Source of the DNA: Burkholderiales bacterium
GTDB lineage: Bacteria > Pseudomonadota > Gammaproteobacteria > Burkholderiales > SG8-39
Length of the DNA stretch: 5,524 bases
Direction of reading: 5' to 3'
Assembly: GCA_020846575.1 (NCBI GenBank)
Contig: JADLDQ010000307.1
Location: 1 to 5,524 of the forward strand
Made by a program: the position numbers and the translations under genes. Below the pieces are notes generated by a model. That model had not been told where the DNA came from and searched no databases. It saw nothing but the letters and a program-made list of their open reading frames with translations. Positions 5,115-5,524 of this stretch are shown one piece after another; position 1 is the first letter of the stretch; every line of letters starts with the position of its first letter.

Positions 5115-5524
5115 GCGGCCGCCTCCCCCAGATAGCACTCGACCACGGCGGGGTTGCGCACGATCTCCTCGGGGGCGCCGCTCGCGATCAGCTCGCCGTG
5201 GTGGAGCACGTGGATCTCGCGCGACAGCGCCATCACCGCCCGCATCACGTGTTCGATCAGCAGGATGGTGAGGCCTTGCTCGCGGTTGAGCGTGCGGAAC
5301 ACCTCCACCATCTGGTCGGTCTCCGTGGGCCGCAGGCCCGCCATGACCTCGTCGAGCAGCAGCAGGCGCGGGCCTGTGGCGAGCGCGCGCGCCACTTCCA
5401 GCCGCTAGCGCTCGGGCAGCGTGAGCGAGGCGGCCGGCGCGTCGCGCCGTGCGGCCAGACCCAGTCGCTCCAGGATGGCGAGCGCCACGCGCCGCGCCTC
5501 GGCCACCCGGGTATGGCGCGCGAG
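5111..5524 (-). pseudogene. livG: LivG-type ABC transporter ATPase, C-terminal part, with in-frame TAG
   Basis: Partial gene running off the right edge; the Walker A half lies outside. The frame from 5524 reads LARHTRVAEARRVALAILERL and LTLPER, then TAG (5405..5407), then RLEVARALATGPRLLLLDEVMAGL. Family members have LTLPER-x-RLEVARALA at this signature-motif helix, with Gln, Arg or Lys at x. One base change from CAG or AAG gives TAG. After the stop, Walker B (LLLLDE), the D-loop (AGLRPTE) and the H-switch (IEHVM) are all intact, and the gene ends at TGA 5111..5113 overlapping livF by ATGA. The lack of further decay suggests a recent nonsense mutation or a base error. If real, the product is truncated before Walker B and cannot hydrolyse ATP. 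A restart at GTG 5395 would lack Walker A. Confidence 0.7.

Noticed and set aside
5405..5407. Amber codon read as pyrrolysine or otherwise recoded
   Set aside because: The position is a variable surface residue of an ABC ATPase, not a known Pyl site, and this type of organism is not expected to carry Pyl machinery. Mutation or sequence error is simpler.
1..5524. CRISPR arrays, tRNA or rRNA genes, insertion sequences, attachment sites
   Set aside because: No regularly spaced repeats, cloverleaf or rRNA-like sequence, transposase frame or terminal inverted repeats were seen on either strand.

Overview
The window is GC-rich DNA with GC-ending codons, dense ATGA-overlapped genes, a tripartite-tricarboxylate (Bug/TctC-type) periplasmic receptor and branched-chain amino acid (Liv) ABC ATPases. 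This combination points to a betaproteobacterium, most likely Burkholderiales or a relative, but no marker gene fixes the taxonomy. Apart from the tail of one + strand gene at the left edge, every gene lies on the - strand and reads right to left.

Right part (transcribed first): the C-terminal half of a LivG-type ABC ATPase carries an in-frame TAG in its signature region. It overlaps by 4 bp an intact LivF-type ATPase. A 121-bp gap follows, containing a perfect TATAAT on the - strand. After it come a small FmdB-type zinc-ribbon protein and, 5 nt downstream, a Bug-family solute-binding protein.

Middle part: a VOC (glyoxalase-fold) protein with a strong Shine-Dalgarno is followed by a pair overlapping by ATGA. 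The first is a small HdrC-like two-cluster ferredoxin and the second an HdrB-like CCG-domain protein, which looks like a small soluble electron-transfer or thiol/disulfide redox module.

Left part (transcribed last) and the main discovery: a DsbA-fold, FrnE-like thiol oxidoreductase at 103..729. Its CPWC redox motif reads UPWC because the first Cys codon is TGA (685..687). The reading frame is homologous-looking on both sides of that TGA. Starting 13 nt after the UGA, the mRNA can fold a 7-bp hairpin with a CGGGC apical loop, the position and type of loop expected of a bacterial SECIS element. The best interpretation is a selenoprotein that ordinary gene calling would truncate to a 170-residue protein lacking its active site. 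Most other genes here, and this gene itself, end in TGA, so UGA is a stop by default and local recoding is required.

Together the genes suggest uptake of an organic substrate (Bug receptor, Liv ATPases), a VOC enzyme and redox proteins (HdrCB-like pair, selenocysteine thiol oxidoreductase). No pathway can be named from this window alone. The second in-frame stop (TAG in livG) is either true gene decay or a sequence error, so read quality should be checked at both sites.
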